A DNA stretch of 64,000 nt from Diphasiastrum complanatum (Eukaryota; Streptophyta; Lycopodiopsida; Lycopodiales; Lycopodiaceae): NCBI GenBank assembly GCA_029204225.1, contig CM055096.1, positions 30,580,557 through 30,644,556 on the forward strand, in the 5' to 3' direction. The notes beneath the pieces were generated by a model, which was not told where the DNA came from, did not search any database, and saw only the letters and a list, made by a program, of their open reading frames with translations. Below, piece after piece: positions 34,981 to 46,420 of this stretch. How positions within the stretch are numbered: the stretch's first letter is position 1; the number at the start of each line of letters is the position of its first letter. The translations under genes and the position numbers were made by a program.

Positions 34981-36811
34981 TTTCTCTCCTTGTCCCAGCC
35001 TGATCTTGATACTTTTCCATCTTGGCTCTTTAAGGTAGGCAAAGATTGAGTACTCCGCAATGCACCTCTCACTTAGCTTGAAGTAGCTCTTTGAATCAGC
35101 CCAAATGTAACCATTGACCTCGTGGAAAGCCAAAGGGTCGCACCAGTTTGATCTGCATACGAACTATCTCTTCGCATTTGTTTGAAGCACCATGTCCGTC
35201 ACGCAAAACTTGACTTTTACAATTCCATCACTGGTCAGTTGCCTCACAGTCAAAACAAGAAGTGTACATCGAGCTTGGCTTCAAGTAGCTCTCTTTGAAT
35301 CAGACACATGCACCTAGAGTTTGCACTCGTCCGATCTCAACGCGAACTGTTCCTTAGCGTCCGTTCGAAACACCAAGTCTCTCATGCAAGACTCAACTTT
35401 CACAATTCCTTCATTGATCAGCTGCCTTACGCGTAACACAAGCCAGCGTACTCATATGTTTCCTCATCATTGCTGGTCCAGAGAAAGCCTATAATAAGCT
35501 TTCCTTTCCACAACAAAACTTGTCAACTTATTAGGTCCAAAGTTCGCCAGTCTCCTCGTGTGAGTATGGCTTGGTCACCTTGAATTTGCCCCCCATTTTG
35601 ATCAACTTTCATTCAAAATTTGCCCCCAAGAGAGAGGTGTGTGTGATAGTTCCCCTCCACTTATAAAATCAGCTGATCGGACTTAGAGTAGAGTTCTTCG
35701 GACAAAAAGCCTTTCCAACACTTTGCTTCCCATCTGCAAGGATTATGGCTCGATCCAATTTGTTGCCAATCTCTGAAGAGGATCCTAGTCTTTCCCCTTT
35801 GAGGAAAAACCCAACTGATACTGGATATTACCCATGCTCAGTGAGTTTCAGTTCCGAAGGTGGACGTCCCAAAATGAAGACCAACCGCTCCATAGAAGAT
35901 CTCCCCTGAAATTGCCCTTTCCAACTTTTGACTTCCTGCTTGCGTCCGGTGGGCGTTGTCGCAAATGAAACTAACCCAAGAAACAGGCTAGCCATCCATC
36001 CTTTGCAAACATTGAGTCGTTTCATTGCCGTTTACGTGCGAGTACTTGAACTGCAAATCCGCCCCACAGATTCTATAGTCCTCTTTGTTTGATGGTATCA
36101 GCCTTGAAAAGAAAGGTTCCTTCTCGAGCCATCAGCTCCTTGTATCACAAGCAATCATGCAAATCAGACAAAGCACGAGTACTAAGACTCACCACGAATA
36201 CATACAAGTAAGACACTCAGGCAGGTTTACTAACAAGTAACAAAGACAAGGTCCCCCTTTGAGATGGCCCTGCCAACGAACCTTTGTCTGGCCGTGCCCA
36301 TACAAATCGATCACAAAATCAGCCCACATAGGACACCCCTCCAACTATCCGTGCTTTCACCATTAAGCAGCACATTGCCTCAGTCACGCCCCACCACTTT
36401 TTGGTCGATAGCCCTTATAGCTAAACGATCTGCAGCTATCCCGCACCGGCAGCTAACCACCCGTGCTTTACACCCGAATTCGAGCAGCATCTTTGTATCA
36501 ACGGTTAACCCGTACAGTTCGAATATGTCACCCCGCACCCTACAAGGCACAGACCGTGCTTTCACCTACCTTGGCAGTACTTTGCCTCATTTGTCCTACA
36601 TGCAGACGGCGCCAGGCCCAAACCGCGAGAACTAACTGTGCTTACACCTCAAGGGCAGCACCTTGACTCATCAAGTCCCCCATTCTGCCATCCACCCCGA
36701 CCGTGGACGCACCCGTGCTTACACTGTGGGAAGCACCTTGCACAACAGTTGTCTTGATGAACCACAAACCGTGGCCATTTCCATGAGATCCGCATAGCTG
36801 ACCGGCCAGTC
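34981..36811. other. Non-coding, internal tandem-like repeats
   Basis: No convincing gene. Around 35060-35460 a unit of about 200 bp is imperfectly doubled (AGCTTGAAGTAGCTCT / GGCTTCAAGTAGCTCT, and TTTACAATTCC / TTTCACAATTCC). Around 36340-36740 a looser unit with CCGTGCTTTCACC and TTGCCTCA recurs. Likely LTR and leader DNA of element E. Confidence 0.5.
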
Positions 36812-36824
36812 GGCTCTGATACCA
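36812..36824 (-). other. Primer-binding site, element E
   Basis: On the minus strand TGGTATCAGAGCC, complementary to initiator tRNA-Met, two bases after an LTR end reading CTACA. It sets the orientation of E as minus. Confidence 0.8.
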
Positions 36825-36826
36825 CA

Positions 36827-37010
36827 TGTAGCGCAGGCATCTTAAAGGGAGCCGGGAACCACGACTTAGCTTCCCAGCCTTCAACTCTTGCCATCCAACC
36901 CACTTGACATACAAGCAGCCAACTCGCCAACAACGATCAGACTTAAACAACTTGAAGTTCCAAAAACCAACATTGACATCCAACCTTGCGCCATGCCAGA
37001 TCGGCGGTCC
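36827..37010 (-). repeat. 184-bp direct repeat, copy 2 (5' LTR end, element E)
   Basis: Same as 34797-34980 with a small number of substitutions. Sequence beyond 37010 does not match the first copy and instead has imperfect repeats (CCAAGCAAG, ACATCA, TTAACCAACT) to about 37230, so the LTRs differ in their upstream parts. Confidence 0.75.
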
Positions 37011-37329
37011 CGATGTGGGCGACCTCCTTCCAAGCAAGCCGCCCGACATACATCAAACTTAACCAACTCGAAGCTTCATTACAAACGAGTAACATCCATT
37101 CCAAGCAAGTGGTCTGACTTACATCAGAATTAACCAACTGAAAGCTTCGTCACGAGCGCTGGAAGCCAACCTGGTGCCATGCCAAACTGGACAGCCATAA
37201 ACAAGTAACTTCCACCCAAGCAAGCCATCCAACTCAGCCGACAGGTTAGAGCCCGTTCCCCAAGAGCTTAACCCATTCACGTTCATGCAAGGAATGTTCA
37301 GAACCACAAGCCACGACAGATATGGAGAC

Positions 37330-37415
37330 AACCAGTTCCTGGACCAAATGGTCCCGACAGCATACCGCTGGCACCACGGACCAAATGGTCCCGACGACAT
37401 ACCGTTGGCGTCCCG
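37330..37415. repeat. Tandem pair with GGACCAAATGGTCC
   Basis: Two units of roughly 40 bp, each starting with GGACCAAATGGTCCCGAC, which can form a short GGACC/GGTCC hairpin, followed by CATACCG.TGGC. Part of the presumed LTR of E. Confidence 0.7.
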
Positions 37416-37719
37416 GGATATGACCCTCAGCTATGTGCCAACTTAAAAATTTGGAAGCGGCCTTACAACTGGCGCTTTTACCGAACACTGAAAGCCAGAA
37501 GGTAATCAGAGTCAATTTGAGAAAAATCCCACTTTATTGATAAATCTGAGAAGGTTACATTTCAAGTATGTGACCGACCCTAGTCTCTGGGGCGCTAGCA
37601 TGCCAAGGCGAGAGCCATGACAACATTCCAGCAAGGGAGGCTGAGACTTGGTTGGAGCTCGCCCTGAGTCGCAACCCGCACTCCCCTATAGTATAGGTGT
37701 GATTCGGCACCCCCCCTCA

Positions 37720-37942
37720 TACCAAGCACTCTTTCCAAGCTGGTAAGACACATTTTTCTCTCTCTAGGATTTTCTCTTTCTAGAAAGTCATTTTCTCTCT
37801 CTATATTTTATTGATCCCCAGGCTTCCTTTAATCATGCCTAGATCGTGTGAGGTGATTGCACATCGATCTGAGCTCTCTAGACTTTGCTAGAACCGATCA
37901 AAGATTTTCAACCATAGGAACTTGGCGCCAGCTGGAATCTGG
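37720..37942 (+). mobile_element. LTR 3' end and possible PBS, element D
   Basis: A pyrimidine-rich stretch (TTTTCTCTCTCTAGG repeats), typical of an LTR U5 end, is followed by TTGGCGCCAGCTGG at about 37924, which resembles plant gypsy PBS or leader starts (TTGGCGCC). A second GGCGCC 27 bp on forms an inverted pair. No LTR partner was found. Confidence 0.4.
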
Positions 37943-38177
37943 TCACAGTGGCGCCGGAAGTAAAGCTTATGAAGATAGCTTTATAGCAGAAGAAGACAAG
38001 AATGGAGCAGAAAGGTTTTGACGTGGGGATGAAAAATTGATGACTTGCATCCACGCCAGAGTGTCAGGAGACAACTAAGAATCGGAGGGATTAAACATGA
38101 GGGGAGCAATGGTCACAGCGGAGGATGCGATGGTGATGGACGGAGTAGTGATTAATGGAGTAGAAACGAAAGTGGTA

Positions 38178-38741
38178 TCAACAGAGAAAATGGAAATGGA
38201 AACAGAAATAGTTGTGGATGGAATAGAAAGAGGGGTAGTAACAACAGAGGTGATTAACTGCAGGTTGGGAGGAGGTGGATGCTTGAGATGGCAGATAAAG
38301 GTTAGTATGCGGTACGATGGAAGACAAAAGAGATGAGCAGTGGAAGCTGTGCACTTTCTCCTTGAGAAGTGCACAGGCAAAGTTACACAACAGGGGGCCT
38401 GTTGCGATACGGTCACGGTTGTTGGGTTTGATGGAGGTGGTCAGTTTGGTGACCATCGAGTTTGCATTAATCTTGACCTTGTACATGGTACCTTGGTACA
38501 GGAAGTGGAAGCGTGTCTTCGGCGCTTCCCAGGTGGTGTAAGCGTGAAGGGCAAGGCCCATGTTAATCTCATAATTGAAAAGCGTCGGAAAAAATTTTAT
38601 TGCCTCAAGAAGTGGGCCGGCTGTCTGTAGCCATGGTTAGATCAGAGCGTTAGAGGATAAGGGCCAAATCTGTGTGGCGTTGGGGATTTCACGCTGGATC
38701 ACCTGCTTGGTGCCAGAGTCTTCAGAGGATGAGGAGGCCAT
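38178..38741 (-). pseudogene. Unrecognised reading frame with promoter-like upstream
   Basis: ATG at 38741 (context ACCATGGCC) opens MASSSSEDSGTKQVIQREIP and runs 34 codons to a TAA. The same frame then stays open for about 150 more codons to 38178 (for example YTTWEAPKTRFHFLYQGTMY). One stop in an otherwise open frame of about 185 codons suggests a recently broken gene, element-encoded or captured. The first half looks coding; the distal end (Phe, His and Ser rich) may not be. No family recognised. Confidence 0.45.
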
Positions 38742-38992
38742 GGTAGCAGTGATGATTAAAGGTCGAAAAAGTAGAAAGAATGGTGAAAAAGGTAAAAAGG
38801 TGTGGAAACGACAAAAACCTGTGAATTACGAGTATCGGATGACAAGAATTATAGTTCAGAGCGTAGATATGGGTTCGTATGAGCATATGATAGCTTGTAG
38901 GAAATTTGGTCGCAAACAGAGAACTTGGTAATTTCAGTGTAAATTTCGACAGAGCTTTGCTAGCAAAGGTGACAAATGACTCGAATTCAGCC

Positions 38993-39001
38993 CTTATATA
39001 G
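38993..39001 (-). promoter_or_regulatory. TATA box upstream of the 38741 frame
   Basis: Minus strand CTATATAAGGG, about 250 bp before the ATG at 38741. Good TATA match and plausible spacing with a 5' UTR. It could equally be the promoter of an LTR. Confidence 0.5.
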
Positions 39002-39094
39002 CGGAATTTAGAGTGCATATTAGGTGAAATCTACTTTTCCTTGCTTAGTTCCACCCAAATTATGGTAGGGACCTTCTTCACAAAATTCTAAGAC

Positions 39095-39390
39095 CTCAGG
39101 GAAGTCTGCGAGAATTCAGAAGGTGATTTGACTGCCATGCGAAGGTTATGCGAGGGTTCAGACTGTGTGCAAGGGTTCAACTCTTGCAGGAATTGATCTC
39201 TCGCACAACTTGTTTCTATGATTAGATTTTCAAGATCAGACCATGTAGGCAGACTAATTTCACTACTCTGATTCCAATTAGACACCTTGCGAGGGTTGGT
39301 AGGATGATCTTGATGCTCTGCGAAGGTTATGAAGATTCAGCTTCTAAGAACCCTCTCACACACTAAAAAATGATGATTACTCCATCAAAA
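39095..39390. repeat. Scattered GCGAGGGTT motifs
   Basis: Variants of TGCGAGGGTT, TGCGAAGGTT and TGCAAGGGTT occur about half a dozen times, plus reverse CTCTCGC forms. Same motif family as the leader array at 45325-46115. Here it lies on the 3' side of element C's pol. Confidence 0.65.
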
Positions 39391-39849
39391 ACTCTCGCGG
39401 AGATTTTCATGGATGCATCTGGGTCAGATCTAGTGACTGTCCAAGTTTCAAGAGCTATCTCCCATGGAATCTCCAAAAATCATGAAAAAAATACTCTTTT
39501 AGATTGTTTTGACGAGATTTTGAGATTTTTTGATAACTTTTGCAATCTGGCAATCAGCTTCATTCATGCTTGATCTGACTGTTGGTAGTTCTTTGGAAGT
39601 TCTGATGGACATTTGGTAACAGATCCATTAATCTTTGGTGAATTTTGCCCTTAATTTGTCATAGTTATTGAGATCGAGGTCTCTGATCTACAAATTTAGT
39701 GGACTTATTGTCATCTCCGATGATCTACTTCCTTCTTGATTTCCTCTGGATCTGGATCCTGATGGATTTCTCCGATCTTGCCAGATCTAGCCGAATCTTG
39801 AGGGATCTAGCTGGATTTGGCTTGATCTTTTTAGATCTAGTGATGATGG

Positions 39850-40652
39850 TCTATCAAAATAGCTTTTTGTAATGTGCCACCATCAATCTGGATCTATCTC
39901 GCTGTGGTGGCCAGTACTTGTGCAACTGGCTATCATTGATGGGTGTATCGAACGATGTTCCATCTAGTTTCTCTAAATTCATGGCTCCATGATTAAGAAT
40001 TTTCTTGATCCGATAAGGACCTTCGCTTGTGAATTTTAATTTTTCTTTGATCGCCTTGGTTTTATACATCAAGACCAGATCTCCTAAGTGAAGATCCTTC
40101 TTTTGTAACCTGTGATCATGCCATGCTTTGCGTCTTTCCTTTTCAGCTGCCAGTGCTTGCACAGCTAGTAAGCGTGTTTCACAGAGTTTATGTAGAGCTT
40201 CATGGCGTAGTTGTAGAGATTTGGATTCATTCAGGCGTTGCGTTGTAGCAATCCTTAATGAAGGAACTAGAAACTCTGCTGGCATTACAGCATCCTGACC
40301 ATATACCAATTGGAAGGGTGTTTGATCAGTGTTTTCTTATATGCTGTCCTGAATGCCCACAAAGCAGCATGCAACTTATGTTCCCAATCTAATATGCTAG
40401 CTTCAACTGTTTTCGTGAGCACGCTACACAGGATCTGATTGGATGATTATGCTTGTCCATTACCACTAGGATAGTAAGGCGTATTGGTTCTGTGGATCAC
40501 AAAGAATTCCTCCAACAGGACCTTGATGGTCTCAATGATGATGACCGCGCACAATGATATTTTCATAAAGAAACTTGGCAGTGGTCCTAGCATCAGCTAC
40601 TCTTACTACCTTGGCTTCAACCCACTTGGTGCGATAGTCCGTGGCTACGATT
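39850..40652 (-). pseudogene. pol: Integrase C-terminal half, element C
   Basis: Frame 40309-39854 gives MVYGQDAVMPAEFLVPSLRI, then LHLGDLVLMYKTKAIKEKLK and LNHGAMNLEKLDGTSFD. This is the C-terminal integrase of the A/B family and more complete here than in B. Frames between 40652 and 40310 hold catalytic-core fragments with stops and a deletion around 40530. At 40652-40656 it jumps directly into gag. Confidence 0.8.
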
Positions 40653-40654
40653 TT

Positions 40655-40985
40655 AGCTTTTTCACAGGTGTCCGTTCACCGTAGATTTCACAAGCTTGCT
40701 CGTAGATCTGGAGGAATCGGATGAGATCTGATGATCCGTCGTATTTTGGTATTTCCATTTAAGGTGCTCTTTGGACTGCTTGCAAGGGAGTGACATGTAT
40801 GGGTTGGCCCATTGAATCCATTGGTGCTTGTTCTGGTTCTGCCTCTTGTTGCACAACTGCTAATCTGAGAAGGTGTGGTGCTTGATTTGCTATCCTTCTT
40901 GCTATTCATCGTCCCGATCTTGGATTCATCCGATGGTGGGTTCCAAAGTGGTTGGATCTTGCTTGTTGTTAGCCGATATTTTTGC
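40655..40985 (-). pseudogene. gag: Gag fragment fused to integrase by deletion, element C
   Basis: Matches gag of A/B at about 400-720 of A: the nucleotide sequence encoding the KYDGSSDPIRF region is present with changes, read in shifted frames. On its 3' side (about 40652) the copy joins integrase sequence; roughly 4 kb of gag, protease, RT and RNase H are missing. Confidence 0.8.
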
Positions 40986-41169
40986 ACGAAAAATCGAGCT
41001 AATTATGAAGTTTAAATTCACAAAACTGAAAAAAATCGGCATTGAAAACCAGTTTATTAGAGAAAAATCGGCACAAATTTGCCATAGATTTGGGTCTCAA
41101 AGAACTTGACTTTTCAAAAAAACTGTCAAAAATATTTTGTGGTCAAGTTTTGTAAGATCCAGCCAAAAG
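40986..41169 (-). other. Short leader between LTR and gag of C
   Basis: AT-rich, with several AAAAATCGGC words. TGGCTGGATC follows the LTR end, but I could not assign it to a tRNA. Confidence 0.45.
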
Positions 41170-43860
41170 TGTCGGTCCACCTAGAATTGGGTCCCAGCCC
41201 GCCCTAAATGAGGCTAGAGAAAATTTTGCGGCCTTAGAAATGGCCGGTAAATATTTTATGATTTTTCAAAAAAATGGCCAGTTGTAAAAAAATAGCCGGT
41301 ATGACCGTGCTAAAACCCATGTACTGAGTCCATTTCTACTAATATATGATCACTCAATGTATTTTTCAAGCAAACCGTGGTGTCGTGGCAGCCCTAGTCA
41401 TGAATGCCGAAAAAGTCAACCATAGAAGAAAAAATCGAGAAAAAAAGTTTTGGGTAAAAACTGGACCGGAAAATATGGATTCAGTGTCAAGGAGTCACAG
41501 AAACCCTAAAGGCAAAGTTTGGGCAATTTACGGGCAATTAACGAAATGTGCGGGCCAAGTGGTGACCCAACAGGCCAAAAACCCAGACAAATGAGCAGTA
41601 GGCACACGACCCTTGAAAAATCGAAGAAAGGCCGAAAACACATATGCCCAAAGAAAAACGAAGGCCGCCTACTAAAAATAGGGGTTGAAAAAGGGCCTCA
41701 CCCAAAATTTGAATAATAAATGCCAAACCACCTTGGAGGCTAGAAAATTTGGGAGGTACACCCACTAGCCATTGACATTTTGGGCTTCTAGGTTGTACAA
41801 AAGGGGAAACTTGAATGGCCTCCCTAGCCTTTGACAAAAATGGCATCTTGGCTAGTTTTGGAAGAGAGCCTTGAATGCACCACTCCCCCACTCTCTTATG
41901 GAGGCCACTAGGTGTACTATCAAATGGGTTGGGGACAAATGGCAAAGAGGGCTTGAAGGGCATGAAGAATGGCAAGATGAAATTGTGAAGGGGATGCCTT
42001 GGATTTTCCTATAAGAAGGAGCCAACTGCTTGTATTTCAAATGTTAGTGTATTTGTGAGTTAGTGCTTTTGTGAGTTAGTGTATTTGTGAGTTAGTACTT
42101 TTGGGAGTCAGTAGTTTTGGATCCTTGTTGTCTTGCCTCATATGAGTGGAGAGATTTGTGAGGTTTGCTTTGTCTTGCAGTTGTTGGGTGAGACCATAGT
42201 CTTTCTTGGATTCTTGTATCTTGTTGTTTAGTATGGTGGTGTTGTATGCCTTGTCTCTAATTACTCAACACTAGTGTATTGTGTGGGATGTGGGAGGTGA
42301 ATTTTATGTGGAGTGTCTTGTAGCTTCATTGCTTCACAAAACCAATATTGTCATTTGAGAGAGTAGTATATTTAAACTCTTGTTTTCTTGAGAGATGTCA
42401 ATGGCTTTGTTTGAGAGTAACTTGGAGTTAGTGTTTTGAAGTGTGGGTGATGGGATTGAAAGAGGTTTGAATATTTGTTGTGAGTGAAGGTATTGTTTGT
42501 GGTTGGAATGTTTGATTTTCCCCCAATTATGGAATGGGCTCATTGTTGGATGCATGTCATTGTTGGTGGATGAGTTGTTAGGTTCTTCACGAACTACTTG
42601 ATTTAGAATTGGTGGGTGCCACATTGAGGATGAGGAGTGTTTTGAGGAAGTTATATGCTAAAATTTTGAGGGAAAAAATGTTGGTGTTTGAGTTGGAGAG
42701 TTAGTTTTATGGTAAGGTGTGAGGGTGAGTAATGGTAGTGATTGTTTTGAATGGATGGATGCTTCCATTTTGTGGTATTGATTGCTTTGTATGGATGGAT
42801 GTTTCCATGGGGAATGAATGGTGCTCTTGCTATTGAATGATCATCCTCTCTTTTGGCATGTATCATTCTTACATCATGATTAAGCTACTTGAATGAGATG
42901 TTGTGTTTGTGTAAACCCATTACGGTTCTATTAAGAGAACCCTTCATTCAATAGGGGAGTTTTTTCGTAAGAGGCTTACATGTTGTGACTAAGTTTTCTT
43001 CTTCATTCGGGAATAATTATTAAGAGTTAGAATGGTTGATTGATCAAAAATTTGCTTGTGATGGTCATCCTATTTGGAGTTTGGTTCTAGAAGGGACATT
43101 CTTAGGTTTCTTCATTCTTGATAGCATGACATTTTTCTTATTCAAGACTATAAGTCCACAGAAATCCTATCATGTTAGGAGAATACAAGCACAATTCTAT
43201 GGCCGAGCCCAATCACATTTATCACATTTCGGTAGGCAAATTCCATGACTGTTTCTGTTTGGGAAAAGCACACATCTAAGAGCAAAGTTTTTTTGAGCTA
43301 CTATGAGGTGTACATTGGATCAATTATTGTTGTAACAGTCAGGCAACGATCTATCAGACCACCAACGTGCTACCTATGTACACATTTTGTGGTCCGTATC
43401 AGATTAATCAGTGACCGACTAGTGAGCCAGCGGCCTTCTGTGGGCTATTTTTTTGGTAAAAAATCAGACCTACCCTGTCTGCGGCCCTGCCTACAGATTT
43501 GTGCCCTGTTTGCGGCCTACCAAAGCTTGCCACGTGGCCCTACGGCCTGCCCTTCACTTGCGGCCTATCAATTTGTTTGTAAAAAGGAAAAATAGACCCA
43601 CATCTCTGTCTGCAGCCTAACAGTTTGTCTACGGCCCTACATAATCTGTTGCAGCCATCTACAAATGATTTTTGTCGCCTAACAGACTTGTTGAAGTTGT
43701 CTATTGCTGTTTGTGGGGAAAAATCAGCGCTGTCCTGCCTGTCCATCGCTGCTATGGAAGGCCTATCCTTCATCGTTTCTACTCAAGGTGTTGTTTGAGC
43801 CATTGCTACGGTCTGCAAATCTGGCCAGAAGAAACCTGTGAACGCAAATGGTAAACCGAA
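41170..43860 (-). mobile_element. Giant gypsy LTR, copy 1 (element C)
   Basis: Bases 41170-42060 match 46422-47310 closely (for example CACCTAGAATTGGGTCCCAG and CACCTTGGAGGCTA). The 43390-43830 part has the same GCGGCC-rich degenerate repeats as 48990-49930. Starts TGTCGGTCCACC on the plus strand. Its right end could not be fixed; 43860 is an estimate. Orientation is inferred from copy 2. Confidence 0.6.
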
Positions 43861-45151
43861 TAGGATTGCATGGGCAATGGAAAATGACATTCATGATTAG
43901 TTGGACTCTCGGACACTTCGGTAACCTTACGCACATCTGAGGTAATGTGATTCGCACCCAATACCATTGTCTAATATACAATTTGTGAATAATGTTTCAT
44001 ATGTAGTACTGTATTCCATGCTTAGTGAATCAACATATCCATTTCGCAATTGTGGTCTCTATTTGCATTCAACGATTCATCTTTATATCCCATTAAGAAA
44101 TCGCACTTATATTGTAGTAGAGAAAACAATTATTCTTAACACTTTAATGAATATGCATCAGTTGTGGTGTAGATGTAAAGGTTGTGTAGGTTCTCTAGTT
44201 AGCTGTATGAAATCGTCAAAATTACAAATGACATCATTTTACGTGTTATGGGAGTGTTTACAAGTGTTCTAGGAAAGCTGGTTTTGGGGAACAAATTACG
44301 TCATTTAAAAAAAACGAGGCCATACCGATTTTTAAGTTCAGAATTGTATTGGTTGAAGCTTAACTTTCTTGTGGCTGTATCCATTTAAATCGAATGACTA
44401 AGTTGGGAATCGGTAGTGAATCATTTTTCTCACAAATTAGGGAAGGTGTTTTTATACGACTTTATGCTTTGCTGAACCGTCTAGCGTGTTACTTACTAGT
44501 TAAACTGCTATACGGAATCATCAAGTTGTGAAGTGTTTTTTCCGGTTTTTGTCAATTATGAAGCATATCAACTGAACCTGACCTCTGTGAAACACCAGAG
44601 CAGGTCGTCCACCATCCGTGGTTGAAAAACACCACCTTGGTTAAAGTGTCACACAAGTCACACCCATCGTCAGTACTGTCTAGCGAAATACCTAGACCCG
44701 ACGGTCGGCGAAAATACCACCGCTTATCAAACAAAGTGGTGCATATAACTTGCACCCCACGAGCACCTCATAGGCAATAAATTGGTTTCAAGCCCACGTA
44801 AGATTTTTACTAACTGTAAGCCAAATTCAATGGGGAAGGAGACTTTAGCAAGATCCTAATGCAAATTAGCAAAACAGAAGTTTTCATGAAACCGTAACCC
44901 TAGAAAGCTAGTGAATCATTGCACCAAAAGTGCTAGCACCCCCTCCTTGCAACTGTATCTCTGAGAGCCTGGAAAACTCTCATCGATTGGGGAGCACGGG
45001 GCAATAGAGAGGGCCATCAGGGTTGGGAGTGGCAAATCCTCTGTTGCTTATGTAGGGCCGAACCGCCATTAGAGGTGGGGGCCCTTGACCCTTTTAGGAC
45101 GTTTTGGCTGGACCAACCCCCCGTAAAAAATGGCCCGAACACTTGTATAGT
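43861..45151. other. Unassigned sequence
   Basis: No gene recognised. A minus-strand frame at 44755-44552 reads coding-like (LGISLDSTDDGCDLCD) but matches nothing I know. Ends where the leader of the 45-50 kb element begins. Confidence 0.3.
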
Positions 45152-45324
45152 GGAATGCAGTCTAGATCTTAAGGATCTGATCAATCTTATCAGCCGGAAG
45201 TGAAATTTAGGCCTTTTACGGTGGTTTTTCCTTGATATCTTCTTACTCCTTGCACTGATTGATATGAGATTTTGACAGTAGCTGGAATTGATGCAGATCT
45301 TTCCACTGATCTAGTCTGCGAGGG

Positions 45325-46115
45325 TTCTCTTATGCAAGGGTTGGCTGTGCAAGGGTCCTTTAGCTATTTTTGTAGATAAAAAAGTTGATATCTCTTAGAT
45401 ATTTGGGAAGTAACTCTCTCAAGGATTATAGTAGCTGAATCTGGGTCAGATATCACTATAAAATTCTCTGCGAGAGTTAACTCTCGCAAGAAGTGAAAAT
45501 TTCACTGTGTATATGAGGGTTCAGAACACTATTTTGGCTTGATCTTCACCAAATCTCAAAACTAACTCTCGCAAGATTCATCACTGATGGAAAGTATCAT
45601 TCTATATTGATTGAGAGGGTTTGCGAGAGTTCTTATTGGAAGGATTTGTTGGATCTTCACTTTTTAGTGATTTTTTAGCACTTAAATCCAATTTTCTGCT
45701 CACTGGAATCAAACTAACTCTCACAAGCTCTTCTGTGTCCTGGTCTCACTGAGATGGAACTTCAAAATCCTCTGCGAGAGTTCTTGCCCACTGAAACTAA
45801 AAATTTTGGTGTCTGCGAGGGTTCCCTAATACTTTCCCACCTTTTTTTTCACTGGGAACTCTCGCACAAGCAGTCAGACATCAAACTAACTCTCGCAAGC
45901 TTCTCTGTGTCCTGGTCTCACTGAGATGGAACTTCAGAAGGCTCTGCGAGAGTTTTGGTGAAAATTTAATTTTTTTTGAATTTTTTCAAGGGTTTTTTGA
46001 ATTTTTTATGATTTTTCTCTGATTTTTGCAATATGCTTGGAACTAACTCTCGTAGGCATCTATGCAAGTCTGAGACAGTACCCTGGAGCTGCTGCCAGTC
46101 ATGCAAGGGTTAATT
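45325..46115. repeat. TGCGAGAGTT array in both orientations (leader)
   Basis: At least ten copies of TCTGCGAGAGTT, TGCGAGGGTTC or the reverse AACTCTCGCA. Two copies meet head-on as a perfect 20-bp palindrome at 45469-45488 (TGCGAGAGTTAACTCTCGCA). A longer unit of about 80 bp containing CTGTGTCCTGGTCTCACTGA is present twice (about 45707 and 45881). No ORF. Confidence 0.85.
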
Positions 46116-46401
46116 CACACTGATTTTGGAGATATAAAAATCTGATGAGATTTTAGGCTCTTTTTTCTTCCAAAATGCAGATTGGTATTTTTTGGATTTT
46201 TTGACTGGTTGGTTTGGGTTTCAAGCCCTTAGAGGCTGTTTAGGACCTCCTCTACCCTCTCACACCTCCTCCGCTAGATGTGAACAGTCCAAACACAAAA
46301 AAATATAGAAAACTAACTCTAATCACCCAAAAATCTCCCTAAAACTACTCAAAAAAACAAGAAAATGGCTAAAATGCAGCTACACTAGTTAGTGGAAATC
46401 T

Positions 46402-46420
46402 ATCCCTGGCAACGACGCCA
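46402..46420 (-). other. Primer-binding site complementary to tRNA-Asp
   Basis: Minus strand TGGCGTCGTTGCCAGGGAT, matching 17 of 19 bases of the complement of a plant tRNA-Asp(GUC) 3' end as I recall it (TGGCGCCGTTGCCGGGGAT). It is separated by one base from the LTR end CTACA at 46422-46426. Confidence 0.85.

Noticed and set aside
41170-42060. Host promoter and first exon on the plus strand (TATA-like box at 42009)
   Set aside because: The block is repeated at 46422-47310 next to a primer-binding site, so it is LTR sequence.
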